Below, one piece after another: positions 8,322 through 15,957 of a stretch of 64,000 nucleotides of DNA. Every line of letters begins with the position of its first letter. Within the stretch, counting starts at the first letter, position 1. The notes under the pieces are model-generated. The model had not been told where the DNA came from and searched no databases. It saw nothing but the letters and a program-made list of their open reading frames with translations. Origin of the DNA: Mesorhizobium waimense. Its GTDB lineage: Bacteria > Pseudomonadota > Alphaproteobacteria > Rhizobiales > Rhizobiaceae. The position numbers were made by a program, and so were the translations under genes. The stretch is taken from assembly GCF_003601975.1 (NCBI RefSeq), contig NZ_QZWZ01000015.1, forward strand, positions 105,794-169,793. The letters run 5' to 3'.

Positions 8322-9899
8322 TCACTCCGGCGCGCCGGCAAACAGGACCACGCCGTCGCCGCCGGCTGCCGGCCAGTCGCGGATGGTGCGGTCGTAGCCG
8401 CCGGTGAGCAGCGTGCCGTCGGCGGCGAAGGCGACCGAATAAAGCGGCCCGGTGTCCGGATCGAACTCGGCAATCTCGGCGCCGGTGTCCATGCTCCAGA
8501 TCCGCGCGGTGCCGTCGAGCGAGACCGAAGCCAGCCGCTTGCCGTCGGAGGACAGCGCGATTTCATAGACGGTGCCGGAATGGCCCTCGAAGCGGCGCAC
8601 CTCCTTGAAGGTGTCGAGATCCCAGAGCTTGATCGCGTAGTCGCCGCTGCCGGTCACCGCATGGTGGCCGTCGGCGGTGAAGACGGCGCCATAGGTGCCC
8701 TGCTCGTGGCCGTGCCAGCTGCGCAACTGCTTTCCTGAAACGATGTCCCAGAGCTTCAACTCGCCGTCGATGCTGCCCGAGATGGCGCGCGTGCCGTCAG
8801 GCGAGACGGCCACGGAACTGACCGACCAGTCGTGGCCCGGCAGCACATGCAGCACACTGCCCTTGTCGATGTCCCAGACGATGACGCTGCCGGTGTCGTG
8901 CCCGCTGACGGCCAGCTTGCCGTCCGGACTGATCGCCAGGTTCCTGACGCCACCATTCGTACCTGAGGCAAAAACGTGCAGCACCGCCCCATCCGAAAGC
9001 TGGCGCAGCACAATCTCGCCGTCGTCGCCCGCGGTCATTGCCCGCTTGCCGTCGGGCATGAACAGCGCCGTGCGCGCCATGTCCTTGTGGATGCCGAGGT
9101 CGCGGATCAGCCGCTTGCCGTCGATGTCCCAGAGCTTGATCATGCGGTCGGTGCTGGCGCTCATGATCTCGTGCCCGTCGGCCGATACCGCCAGCCAGAC
9201 CACGGCGTCGCGATGGCCGTCGGGCTGGGTGGGTTGCGGCGGCGCGGATGGTGGCGGGGGTGCCACGGTTTGTGGCGGCGGAGCGGCCTGCGGCGGCGCA
9301 GGTGCCAGTGCCGTCTTTGGCGGTTCTGTTGGCGGCGGTGCCGGAGCAGCGGGCAGCGGGGGAACCGGTGCCGGTTCGGCTGAAGGCGGCGCCTTGGCGG
9401 CTTGCTCCGGTGGCGGAGTGACTGGTGCTGGAGCGACTGGCGCCGGAGCGGGCGTGGCGGGCGGCGGGCTCACCGGCTGCGGCGGAGCGCTGGCGACGTC
9501 CTTTGGCTCGCCGGGTGCCGGCACCTCCCCGCCCGTGCGCCATGGACCGAACTGGTCGGCCAGCAGCGCCAGCACGGCGAGCATAGGCACGGCAACGAAA
9601 ACCAGGCGCAGGCGCGGCCTGCCTGAAACCTGCACCTCCGCCGCCCGGCCGAACAGCGGCGCGCCGGCTTGCCGGCCCGGCCGGCCCGGCAACAGGCCTT
9701 GCCAGAACAGCAGCGCACCGAGCGCGCAGACCAGGGCCGCCGCCAGGAATGCCGCGAGCCGCAGGGACGCCGCATCCGCCAGCGGATGTGCCAGGCGGCT
9801 CAAGGCGAAACTGCCCGGGAGCAGGTACACATGCGCCAGGCAGGCCAAGGCAACGGCCAGCACAAGAAACGCCAGCAGCCTGTCGACAGACCTGTTCAT
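8322..9899 (-). CDS. Membrane-anchored WD40 repeat protein
   Basis: 525 aa. Three hydrophobic segments (about residues 7-30, 45-68, 97-115) are followed by a 100-residue Pro/Ala-rich linker (about 122-225), then seven WD-type blades (about 228-520) marked by LWDIDGKRL, VWDIDKGSV, LWDIVSGKQ, LWDLDTFKE and IWSMDTGAE. The propeller is probably carried away from the membrane by the linker. Such proteins act as interaction platforms; no enzymatic domain is fused. Ribosome start at ATG 9899. The following gene at 8314 is close enough for an operon. Confidence 0.85.
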   Translation of the reverse strand: MNRSVDRLLAFLVLAVALACLAHVYLLPGSFALSRLAHPLADAASLRLAAFLAAALVCALGALLFWQGLLPGRPGRQAGAPLFGRAAEVQVSGRPRLRLVFVAVPMLAVLALLADQFGPWRTGGEVPAPGEPKDVASAPPQPVSPPPATPAPAPVAPAPVTPPPEQAAKAPPSAEPAPVPPLPAAPAPPPTEPPKTALAPAPPQAAPPPQTVAPPPPSAPPQPTQPDGHRDAVVWLAVSADGHEIMSASTDRMIKLWDIDGKRLIRDLGIHKDMARTALFMPDGKRAMTAGDDGEIVLRQLSDGAVLHVFASGTNGGVRNLAISPDGKLAVSGHDTGSVIVWDIDKGSVLHVLPGHDWSVSSVAVSPDGTRAISGSIDGELKLWDIVSGKQLRSWHGHEQGTYGAVFTADGHHAVTGSGDYAIKLWDLDTFKEVRRFEGHSGTVYEIALSSDGKRLASVSLDGTARIWSMDTGAEIAEFDPDTGPLYSVAFAADGTLLTGGYDRTIRDWPAAGGDGVVLFAGAPE

Positions 9900-9986
9900 C
9901 GGTTTCCCCCGCCGCGGCGGCTTGCCTCCCCCCGCGGGAAGAAAGCGACATCAACATCCTAGCCGAGCTCGGCGCGAAGGCTAGAA

Positions 9987-10052
9987 GCAATCCCAGGAAA
10001 AGTGCCTAGCGGTTCTCCGTCCGGAATTGCGTAAAAACAAATACTTAGAGCG
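9987..10052 (-). repeat. Rhizobial intergenic mosaic repeat, copy 2
   Basis: Reads on the minus strand as CGCTCTAAGTATTTG, then TTTTTACGCAATTCCGGACGG and CACTTTTCCTGG. It matches copies at 219-287 and 47461-47554 and lies in the gap between the WD40 gene and the peptide array. Confidence 0.75.
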
Positions 10053-10379
10053 GGTCGACGATTCAATCAATTCAATCAAAAGCTGAATCGGTCTAAGCGC
10101 CGGAAATTGCAAGATCGGGGATAAATATGTCTCGATCAGGGAAGCCATTGCGGGCCTGATGCTTTCGGGAAAGATCTTGGAACCACAGATCTATGCGGTC
10201 GAAGCGCGAATATCCGAATGCGCGACGCGCTGCTGCCTGTGTCTTTCGCGTCACTCCGCACCGGCGTCGAGAGCAGAAATGCCGACTTCTTCAAGAATAG
10301 AGGACAACAGCGGCCAGCATGGTTGACAGGAAACACGAGTCTGACATTATCCGCGCGGGATATTCTGGAGAGTTCGATC
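10053..10379. other. Leader region of the peptide array
   Basis: About 330 bases between repeat copy 2 and the first peptide gene. A TTGACA at 10323 lies 17 bases before an ATTATC, a plausible promoter about 30 bases upstream of the first ATG. A reading frame before it (about 10110-10320) has some protein-like character but no clear start, and I do not call it. Confidence 0.45.
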
Positions 10380-10475
10380 ATGAAGAAGACCTATGAGAAG
10401 CCGGTGCTTGTCAAAAAGGGCAGGCTTTCCGCGATCACCGCCGACAACGGCGCCTCTGGTCCGGTTCCGGGCTGA
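10380..10475 (+). CDS. Putative RiPP precursor peptide, copy 1 (31 aa)
   Basis: The leader reads MKKT then YEKPVLVKKGRLSAITA, matching the YxxPxLxxxG...T recognition pattern of lasso-type leaders: Tyr5, Pro8, Leu10, Gly14, Thr20. The remainder, DNGASGPVPG, would be the core if Thr20 is at position -2. RBS TCTGGAGAG precedes the ATG. Unlike copies 2 and 3, residue 22 is Asp. The core has no Asp or Glu at position 7-9, so a standard isopeptide ring cannot form. No modifying enzyme is encoded nearby. Confidence 0.75.
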   Translation: MKKTYEKPVLVKKGRLSAITADNGASGPVPG

Positions 10476-10555
10476 TCTCAGCCGGCCAGGCACTCACTCA
10501 TGATTGACAGAGGGCAGCCCGACATTGTCGGGCTGGGAATCTTGGAGCGTTGGGC

Positions 10556-10657
10556 ATGAAAAAAACCTACGAGAAGCCGGTGCTTGTCAAAAAGGGCAGG
10601 CTTTCCGCGGTCACAGCCGCCAACGGTGCTTCCGGCCCCACCGGGCCCGCAGGCTAA
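10556..10657 (+). CDS. Putative RiPP precursor peptide, copy 2 (33 aa)
   Basis: Same leader as copy 1 except Val for Ile at residue 19 (SAVTA). The tail ANGASGPTGPAG is the longest of the four, ending in a Gly-Pro-rich stretch with a repeated GP. RBS TTGGAG lies about ten bases before the ATG. Too short for ordinary gene callers, but the codon-level conservation with its neighbours supports it. Confidence 0.75.
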   Translation: MKKTYEKPVLVKKGRLSAVTAANGASGPTGPAG

Positions 10658-10734
10658 TTTCGGCAGGCCAGACAGCATCCTTGATTGAGCGAAGATGGCA
10701 ACCTGACTGCATAGTATCCTTGGAGGACCTGGAC

Positions 10735-10830
10735 ATGAAAAAGACCTATGAGAAGCCGGTGCTTGCCAAGAAGGGCAGGCTTTCCGCGATCACTGCCGTC
10801 AACGGTGCTTCCGGCCCAACGCCACAATAA
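10735..10830 (+). CDS. Putative RiPP precursor peptide, copy 3 (31 aa)
   Basis: Leader YEKPVLAKKGRLSAITA has Ala for Val at residue 11; the tail is VNGASGPTPQ. RBS TTGGAGG lies about ten bases upstream. Synonymous and conservative differences from copies 1 and 2 indicate selection on the peptide rather than recent exact duplication. Residue 22 (D, A, V in copies 1-3) is the most variable position, followed by an invariant NGA. Confidence 0.75.
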   Translation: MKKTYEKPVLAKKGRLSAITAVNGASGPTPQ

Positions 10831-10898
10831 TCTAGGCAGCCGTGACTAACGATGACGGCAAACCGACATTGTCGGCATAGATTTTGGAGAGATCAGGC

Positions 10899-10991
10899 AT
10901 GAAAAAGACCTATGAGAAGCCGACGCTTGTCAAGAAGGACAGGCTTTCGGCGATCACGGCCAATGGCGCGCTCTCGAACCCGACACCCTGA
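10899..10991 (+). CDS. Putative RiPP precursor peptide, copy 4 (30 aa)
   Basis: The most divergent unit. The leader has Thr9 and Asp14 (YEKPTLVKKDRLSAITA), so the conserved Gly14 is lost. The tail NGALSNPTP lacks the variable residue and the SGP of copies 1-3. RBS TTGGAGAG. Its stop ends seven bases before the stop of the convergent SdrD-like gene. The Gly-to-Asp change may impair leader recognition, so this copy could be decaying or specialised. Confidence 0.7.
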   Translation: MKKTYEKPTLVKKDRLSAITANGALSNPTP

Positions 10992-10997
10992 TTGATC

Positions 10998-12197
10998 TCA
11001 GAAGACCAGAACCAGGTCATCCACGACAAGCTGCCAATGGTGCCTGGTCGACAGGCGAACCCGCGTCACCGCGTTGAGCAGCGGGGCGTAGTGGCACGGC
11101 GTCAGCGCCGACAGGACGATCTCGTCGCTGCGCAGCAATTCCTCCCCTAGCCAGCTTTCGACCAGCGCAATCTCTCCCTCGCATGCCAGCCACGCGGCGG
11201 TCAGCATCACCGAGTGAAAGCCGAAGGGGCGATCGCGGCCGAATTCGGCCGGATGGCCGCTGCTTGTGTAAGCGATGTGATCGCCGGAAACGTTGCCGTT
11301 GACGTAACCCTCGCTGTCCCTGGTGTTGTCACGCGACATGGCGTTGAGATTGCGCCAGTCGAGCCCAGCATGGCCGCAGGGGACCTTGCGCAGGCTGCGC
11401 TTGGTGACGTCGTCGAAGCCGATCGCCCGCAGGGCTGCGTCCGGCGCAACGGAGCCGGGCGACAGCAGACCGAGATCGGTCGGATAGGATGACAGCGCCA
11501 GCCGCCGGTCGAGGCCGCCGCCGGAGATCTCCACCGCATCGGCCCCACCTGCGAGATCGACGCGAAAGGACGTGCCCGGAGCCAGCGTCCGGCTTTCGAG
11601 AACCTCGCCCTCGTTGCCCATCACCGTAAGCGTCGCTTGCGCCGCCGCCTGCATCCTGCCCGCCAGGTGGCGGCCGGGCACAAGGCCGACCGGCGTCGGC
11701 AGGCCATCGCCGGCGAGGCCTACAAGGGATTCGGGGGCGGCGTGCAGGCGTATCGACTGGTTCTCGTTGGCACCGCTGGCCCGCCAGCCCGGCGGCACGG
11801 ACACCGAAAAGCGGTACAGACCTGGCGCACGCAGCGCGGTCCGGCGCCGCTTCGTCGACATGGTGAAGTTGGCGAAGCCGCCATTGTTGCTGCGTGCCGC
11901 CTTGACGAAGACGCCACGCTCGTCGAACAGCCGCACCATGATGCCGGCAATCGGCCGGTCGGCGAGGCCGTATTTGCCGTCGCCATCGACATCCATATAG
12001 ACGAAGGACGAGAAGTTGAGCGTGCTGGTGGTGCTGGGGCCCCAGCGCGTGCGCACGGCATAGTCGTTCGCGGGATTTGCCCGGCGCCGGGCGATCTTAC
12101 GGTCACGCGCCTGCCGCAGCAGCAAGGCAAGCAGCGCGGCGGCGGCGAGGACCAAACCGGATGCGATGAAAATTGCGGTCAGGCCGATGTCAAGCAA
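10998..12197 (-). CDS. Membrane-anchored protein with an SdrD/CarbopepD-like domain
   Basis: One N-terminal membrane helix (about residues 3-27 from the TTG start) precedes a basic stretch and a beta-sandwich segment with a calcium-type loop (YMDVDGDGKYGLADRPI, then IMVRLFDERG and GGFANFTM), typical of SdrD-like or prealbumin-like surface domains. The 240-residue C-terminal part is unrecognised; it contains three cysteines and ends VDDLVLVF. TTG 12197 follows GAGAGG and places the helix at the N-terminus; the frame stays open to an ATG at 12281. Convergent with the peptide array, seven bases apart. Any functional link to the peptides is speculation. Confidence 0.65.
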   Translation of the reverse strand: MLDIGLTAIFIASGLVLAAAALLALLLRQARDRKIARRRANPANDYAVRTRWGPSTTSTLNFSSFVYMDVDGDGKYGLADRPIAGIMVRLFDERGVFVKAARSNNGGFANFTMSTKRRRTALRAPGLYRFSVSVPPGWRASGANENQSIRLHAAPESLVGLAGDGLPTPVGLVPGRHLAGRMQAAAQATLTVMGNEGEVLESRTLAPGTSFRVDLAGGADAVEISGGGLDRRLALSSYPTDLGLLSPGSVAPDAALRAIGFDDVTKRSLRKVPCGHAGLDWRNLNAMSRDNTRDSEGYVNGNVSGDHIAYTSSGHPAEFGRDRPFGFHSVMLTAAWLACEGEIALVESWLGEELLRSDEIVLSALTPCHYAPLLNAVTRVRLSTRHHWQLVVDDLVLVF

Positions 12198-12314
12198 GCC
12201 CGGCACCTCTCGGCGGGGATGTGTCGGATTTGGCGAATAGGCTAGGCATCGTTGCGATCCGTGGTGGCGCTTTGCCTGCAACCTAACTTGGCATGTGGCT
12301 GCTGGACAGATGGC

Positions 12315-12355
12315 ACCTCCCCTTCTCCCCTTGCTTGTTGTGGGAGAATGGAGGC
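12315..12355. repeat. Short intergenic palindrome of the 'cttctcccc/ggggagaag' type
   Basis: CACCTCCCCTTCTCCC pairs with GGGAGAATGGAGGCG around a T-rich loop. It sits just past the stop of the ExoIII-like gene at 12363 and may serve as a transcript end. Confidence 0.55.
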
Positions 12356-12362
12356 GTCTCCC

Positions 12363-13133
12363 TCACCTCACCTCCACCCACGCCGGGGCATGGTCACTGG
12401 CGCCATCCTCGCCTCGCACACCACGGTCGATGCCGGCGGCGGTGAGCCGGCGCGCCAGCTTCTTGGACAGCAGTATGTGATCCAGCCTGAGCCCCGCATC
12501 GCGCGGCCAGCGGTTGCGGCGATAATCCCAGAATGTGTAGAGCGTCTCCTTCGGATGCTTCTTGCGTAGCGCATCAAGCCAGCCCTGGTCGAGCAGCCGC
12601 TGGAACGACGCTCGGCTTTCCGGCTGCACCAGCGCGTTGTCGTCATAGGAGCGGGTCGGGTAGATGTCGCGCGGTTCGGGCACGATGTTGTAGTCGCCGA
12701 CCAGCGCCACGGGCAGGCCGGTGTCGAACAGTTGCTCGGCATGCGCTTCCAGCCTGGCGTGCCAGGCGAGCTTGTATTGGAATTTCGGGCCGGGCTGCGG
12801 ATTGCCGTTCGGCGCATAAAGGCAGGCAATGACGATGCCGCTGACCGCCGCCTCGATGTAGCGGCTCTGCTTGTCGCCATCGTCACCCGGCAGGATATCG
12901 CGGGTCAGCACCGGTTCCGAACCGCGCGCGAGAATGGCCACGCCGTTCCAGGTCGGCTCGCCCTTCCACACCGCACCATAGCCGGCTGCGGCAAGCGCCG
13001 AGCGCGGAAACTGCGTGTCGCGCGCTTTCAGCTCCTGTAGGCAGACGATGTCAGGCTTTGCCGCGGCGAGCCAGGCCAGCAGGTTTTCCAGCCGGCTGTT
13101 GATGTTGTTGATGTTGAAGCTGGCGATTTTCAT
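12363..13133 (-). CDS. xth: Exodeoxyribonuclease III / AP endonuclease
   Basis: 256 aa of the endonuclease-exonuclease-phosphatase fold, the normal length for ExoIII. Visible motifs: SFNINNINSR at the start, metal-binding Glu34 in CLQELKARD, YAPNGNP, the active-site GDYNIVP, LRLDHILLS and the closing SDHAPAW. The enzyme cleaves DNA at abasic sites and removes 3' blocking groups in base-excision repair. The stop of the hydrolase gene upstream (13141) lies seven bases from this start, so the two are likely cotranscribed. Confidence 0.9.
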   Translation of the reverse strand: MKIASFNINNINSRLENLLAWLAAAKPDIVCLQELKARDTQFPRSALAAAGYGAVWKGEPTWNGVAILARGSEPVLTRDILPGDDGDKQSRYIEAAVSGIVIACLYAPNGNPQPGPKFQYKLAWHARLEAHAEQLFDTGLPVALVGDYNIVPEPRDIYPTRSYDDNALVQPESRASFQRLLDQGWLDALRKKHPKETLYTFWDYRRNRWPRDAGLRLDHILLSKKLARRLTAAGIDRGVRGEDGASDHAPAWVEVR

Positions 13134-13140
13134 CGGCGGG

Positions 13141-13785
13141 TCAGGAAGCGATCCGCGCCGCCCACGTCCTCGCCGTCTCCGCCAGCGTCTTCAGATGATC
13201 GGCGGTGGAAAAGCCGGAGATGCTCTTGCGCGGCTTGAGGTCGTGGTCGCCGTCCTCCAGCCACAGCACCTCGATGCGGTCGGAAAGATCATAGGTAGCG
13301 ACCTCGTCCGGCGTGCCGAATTCATCGCGGGTGCCCTGGAAGATCAGTGTCGGCGTCTTCAGGCCGGCGAGATGTTTTGTGCGCAACTGCGTCGGCTTGG
13401 CCGGCGGATGGAACGGATAGCCGAGGCAGACGAGGCCCGAGATGTCGCCCTTGGCAAACATCTCGTCCGCGACCATCGAAGCGACGCGCCCGCCCATCGA
13501 CTTGCCGCCGATGATCAGCGGACCGGTGACGCCCTTGGCCCGGAGGTCGGCAATGGCCTTGATGTATTCGGGGTTCACCGTCTCGGCGCGCGGCGGCGGC
13601 TTGCGATGGCCGAAGCGGCGGGCGGCCATGTAGTGGAACTCGAAGCGCGCGACGCGGAAGCCGGCCGTGCTGAGCGCCTTGGCGGCGGCGGCCATCGAGG
13701 CCGAATCCATCGGCGCGCCGGCGCCATGCGCGAGCAGGATGGTGACCGGGGCGGTGTCGTGGCCGTCTACGAGAAAATATGTCAT
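13141..13785 (-). CDS. Alpha/beta hydrolase (dienelactone-hydrolase / Tex30-like)
   Basis: 214 aa. Oxyanion region LLAHGAGAPMD, nucleophile elbow GKSMGG with Ser96, acid in QGTRDEFG and histidine in EDGDHDLKP complete a plausible triad. The pattern fits the KANL3/Tex30-like subgroup of small alpha/beta hydrolases of unknown substrate. No signal peptide. It lies between the TPR gene and the ExoIII-like gene on the same strand, with short spacing on the downstream side. Confidence 0.85.
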   Translation of the reverse strand: MTYFLVDGHDTAPVTILLAHGAGAPMDSASMAAAAKALSTAGFRVARFEFHYMAARRFGHRKPPPRAETVNPEYIKAIADLRAKGVTGPLIIGGKSMGGRVASMVADEMFAKGDISGLVCLGYPFHPPAKPTQLRTKHLAGLKTPTLIFQGTRDEFGTPDEVATYDLSDRIEVLWLEDGDHDLKPRKSISGFSTADHLKTLAETARTWAARIAS

Positions 13786-13805
13786 GGGGCGCTCCAGCCT
13801 TGGTT

Positions 13806-13834
13806 ACCCCTTCTCCCCTTGTGGGAGAAGGGAA
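13806..13834. repeat. Short intergenic palindrome
   Basis: CCCCTTCTCCCC and GGGAGAAGGG form a near-perfect stem with a four-to-five base loop between the TPR gene and the hydrolase gene. Same type as 3551-3588. Confidence 0.6.
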
Positions 13835-13838
13835 GTCG

Positions 13839-14960
13839 TCACCCCGTCGTGCGCGCCAGCTGCAAATCGACAAACTGTATCCCCTTGGCCGCCATGCGCG
13901 CCCATTCGGAACTGGCGTCGAGTTCGAGATAGCGCGCCCAGTTCCGCCGCGCTTCGATAAGGTTGCCGGCATCGAACTCCAGCCGGGCTAGGTTGAACAC
14001 CGCATCGGCATAGGTTGCATCCAGCGCAATCGCCTTTTGCAGATGCCGGCGCGCGGAGGCCAGTCGGCCCTCGTCGCTCATCAGGCCCGCGAGGTTGAAC
14101 CAGGCCTCGACGAAACCGGAGTCGAGTTTTATCGCGCGGGCATAATCATGTGCTGCCTCGGCCATTCGGCCGGCGCCGCGCAGACAGTTGGCGCGGTTGA
14201 AGGCGGCGATGGCGTCGCTCGGGTCGATGGCGAGACAGCGCTGGTAAAGCGCGGCCGCATCGTCGTGCCGGCCCTCCTCTTCCGACGCTTCGGCATCCGC
14301 AAAAAGCTCCTCAAGCGTGTCGTCATCAGGAGACCCGAGATCGAACAGCAGCTGCCCGTCGAGTTCGCTTTGGCCGCCTTCGAGATAGATTGCATCCGAG
14401 CGCCCATACTGCGAGCCGACATTGAGCGATTTGGCGGTGAGCGAGGCGACCGGGCCGGAGCGGTGCACCGAGCGCGCGATCGCGCCCCATGACGCGCCGC
14501 CTGATATCAGACCGGCATATTTGCGGGCGAGGATGAGGTCGCGGAAAGAGTATGGCTCGCCATCATGCTCGAAAGCGTCGAAGAGCGAGAGCAGGTCGAG
14601 ATCGGCCGCTCCGAGCCTGGACTGGTCGAGAAGAGACTGCCGCGACAGTGCCGAAGCCTCCGACGCCTTCATCAGGCCGAGCAGGCGTAAAAATCCATTC
14701 TCGCTGGTGAGCGCGCGGCCGGCGGCGCGCTCGGCCAGGACGCGGCGCTCGATTTCGGCGTCGCCGTTCTTGGTGGTCGCGGCCTTGGCGAGCTGCGCGC
14801 GGCCGAACACGACATGGGTTGTGCGCCGGGTGACGCCGCGCCGCAACTGGCCCTGCCGGCGCTCGACCTCGCGCGTGGCGAGCCTGAGCGGAAACGCCAC
14901 CAGCGCGCCGATGGTGCCGAAGACGGCACCGGGTGGAATCATACCAGTGGGCGCCGTCAC
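13839..14960 (-). CDS. BRCT-like / MerR-like HTH / TPR protein coupled to ku
   Basis: 373 aa with three parts. Residues about 10-95 read like a BRCT domain (GAVFGTIGALVA, RRTTHVVFG, LTSENGFLRLLGL). Residues about 140-175 resemble a MerR-type helix-turn-helix (YSFRDLILARKYAGL, SWGAIARSV). Residues about 225-360 carry TPR repeats (AALYQRCLAIDPSDAIAAFN, then HDYARAIKLDSGFVEAWFN, RHLQKAIALDATYADAVFN). The start ATG overlaps the stop of ku by four bases, so translation is coupled. A role in end joining is inferred from that coupling and the BRCT-like domain; it has no assigned function. Confidence 0.75.
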   Translation of the reverse strand: MTAPTGMIPPGAVFGTIGALVAFPLRLATREVERRQGQLRRGVTRRTTHVVFGRAQLAKAATTKNGDAEIERRVLAERAAGRALTSENGFLRLLGLMKASEASALSRQSLLDQSRLGAADLDLLSLFDAFEHDGEPYSFRDLILARKYAGLISGGASWGAIARSVHRSGPVASLTAKSLNVGSQYGRSDAIYLEGGQSELDGQLLFDLGSPDDDTLEELFADAEASEEEGRHDDAAALYQRCLAIDPSDAIAAFNRANCLRGAGRMAEAAHDYARAIKLDSGFVEAWFNLAGLMSDEGRLASARRHLQKAIALDATYADAVFNLARLEFDAGNLIEARRNWARYLELDASSEWARMAAKGIQFVDLQLARTTG

Positions 14961-15862
14961 CCTTTGCTCTTGCCGACGGCCTTCAGAAGGTTGGCCTTCA
15001 ACGGGTTTTCCTTGGCAGCACCTGCCTTGGCCTTGGCGGCCGGTTTCGCCTCGTCATCGGCCTTGCTCTTCGACTTGGCAGGCGGCTTGGCCTGCTGCGA
15101 CAGGCTGGCCTTCAGCGCATCCATCAGGTTGATGACGTTGCCGCGCTCGGGCGCCGCCGCGATGATCGGCTTGTGGCCCTTCAGCTTCTCGCGGATCATC
15201 GCCATCAGCGCGATCTCATAGCGGTCCTCGTAGTTCTTCGGATCGAAGGTGGTTTCCTTCTGCTTGATCAGCGCTTCGGCAAGCTGCAGCATTTCGGGAT
15301 CGGGCTTGCCGGCCGGAATGTTGCCGAAATATTCAGCCGTGCCGCGCACTTCGTTCGGGTTCCTCAAGGTGCAGACGAACATGCCGTTCTCGCGCGCGCC
15401 GACCGTCACCACGCGCTCGCGACTGGACAGGACAAGGCGGGCGATCGCCAGCTTGCCGGACTTGCGCATGGCTTCGCGCAGCACGGCAAAGGTTTCCTCG
15501 GCCATGGCGCCATCCGGCGCCAAATAATAGGGTGCGTCCTGGTAAATGACGTCGACCTCGTCCTCGTCGACGAACGCTTCGATGTTCATCGTATGGTTGG
15601 ATTCGATCCGCACCGCGTCGAGGTCGGTATCATCGATGATGATGTACTGCTTGTCCTCGTATTCGTAGCCCTTGACCAGGTCCGAGCGCTCGACCAGGCC
15701 GAGTTCCGGATCGACCGGCTTCATGTTGATGCGGTTGTGCGTCTTCTTGTGCAACTGGTTGAAGCTGATGCGTTCGCTCGCGCTGGTGGCGGGGTATAGC
15801 CGCACCGGACAGCTGACGAGGCTGAGCTTGAGGTAACCTTTCCAACTTGCCCTGGGCGCCAT
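14957..15862 (-). CDS. ku: Ku protein, non-homologous end joining
   Basis: 301 aa. The bacterial Ku core (about residues 5-255) starts RASWKGYLKLSLVSCPVRLY and includes KKTHNRIN, the beta-barrel segment YYLAPDGAMAEETFAVLREA and ERVVTVGARENGMFVCTLR. The last ~45 residues are lysine- and alanine-rich (AKSKSKADDE, AKAKAGAAKE), the usual DNA-binding and LigD-contact tail. Ku encircles broken DNA ends and recruits LigD, which is encoded 384 bases away on the same strand. TAGGAG precedes the ATG. Confidence 0.95.
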   Translation of the reverse strand: MAPRASWKGYLKLSLVSCPVRLYPATSASERISFNQLHKKTHNRINMKPVDPELGLVERSDLVKGYEYEDKQYIIIDDTDLDAVRIESNHTMNIEAFVDEDEVDVIYQDAPYYLAPDGAMAEETFAVLREAMRKSGKLAIARLVLSSRERVVTVGARENGMFVCTLRNPNEVRGTAEYFGNIPAGKPDPEMLQLAEALIKQKETTFDPKNYEDRYEIALMAMIREKLKGHKPIIAAAPERGNVINLMDALKASLSQQAKPPAKSKSKADDEAKPAAKAKAGAAKENPLKANLLKAVGKSKG

Positions 15863-15957
15863 GAAACACTCCTACGCGGCCATGCACTGACAGTTACTGC
15901 AGCGCTTTCGTCCGAAGGACGAATGGCACTACGGAAATCCTACACCGAGCCTCAAGA

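Larger units (their letters stand above)
10325..10991 (+). repeat. Tandem array of four peptide-gene units
   Basis: Four units of about 165-180 bases follow each other head to tail. Each has a spacer with a TTGAC-like box and/or a GACATTGTCGG-like box, a TTGGAG or CTGGAG ribosome-binding site and a 90-102 base ORF. ORF starts are at 10380, 10556, 10735 and 10899 (steps of 176, 179 and 164). The leader-coding half is nearly identical between units while the 3' third varies, the pattern expected of duplicated peptide precursors. Confidence 0.85.

Noticed and set aside
10380..10991. Peptide array as a CRISPR array
   Set aside because: Units of 165-180 bases contain conserved ORFs with RBS; repeats are far longer than CRISPR repeats and spacers are not unique.
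10380..10991. Peptides as classical lasso peptides
   Set aside because: No Asp/Glu at core position 7-9 and no B or C protein in the window, although the leader motif matches.
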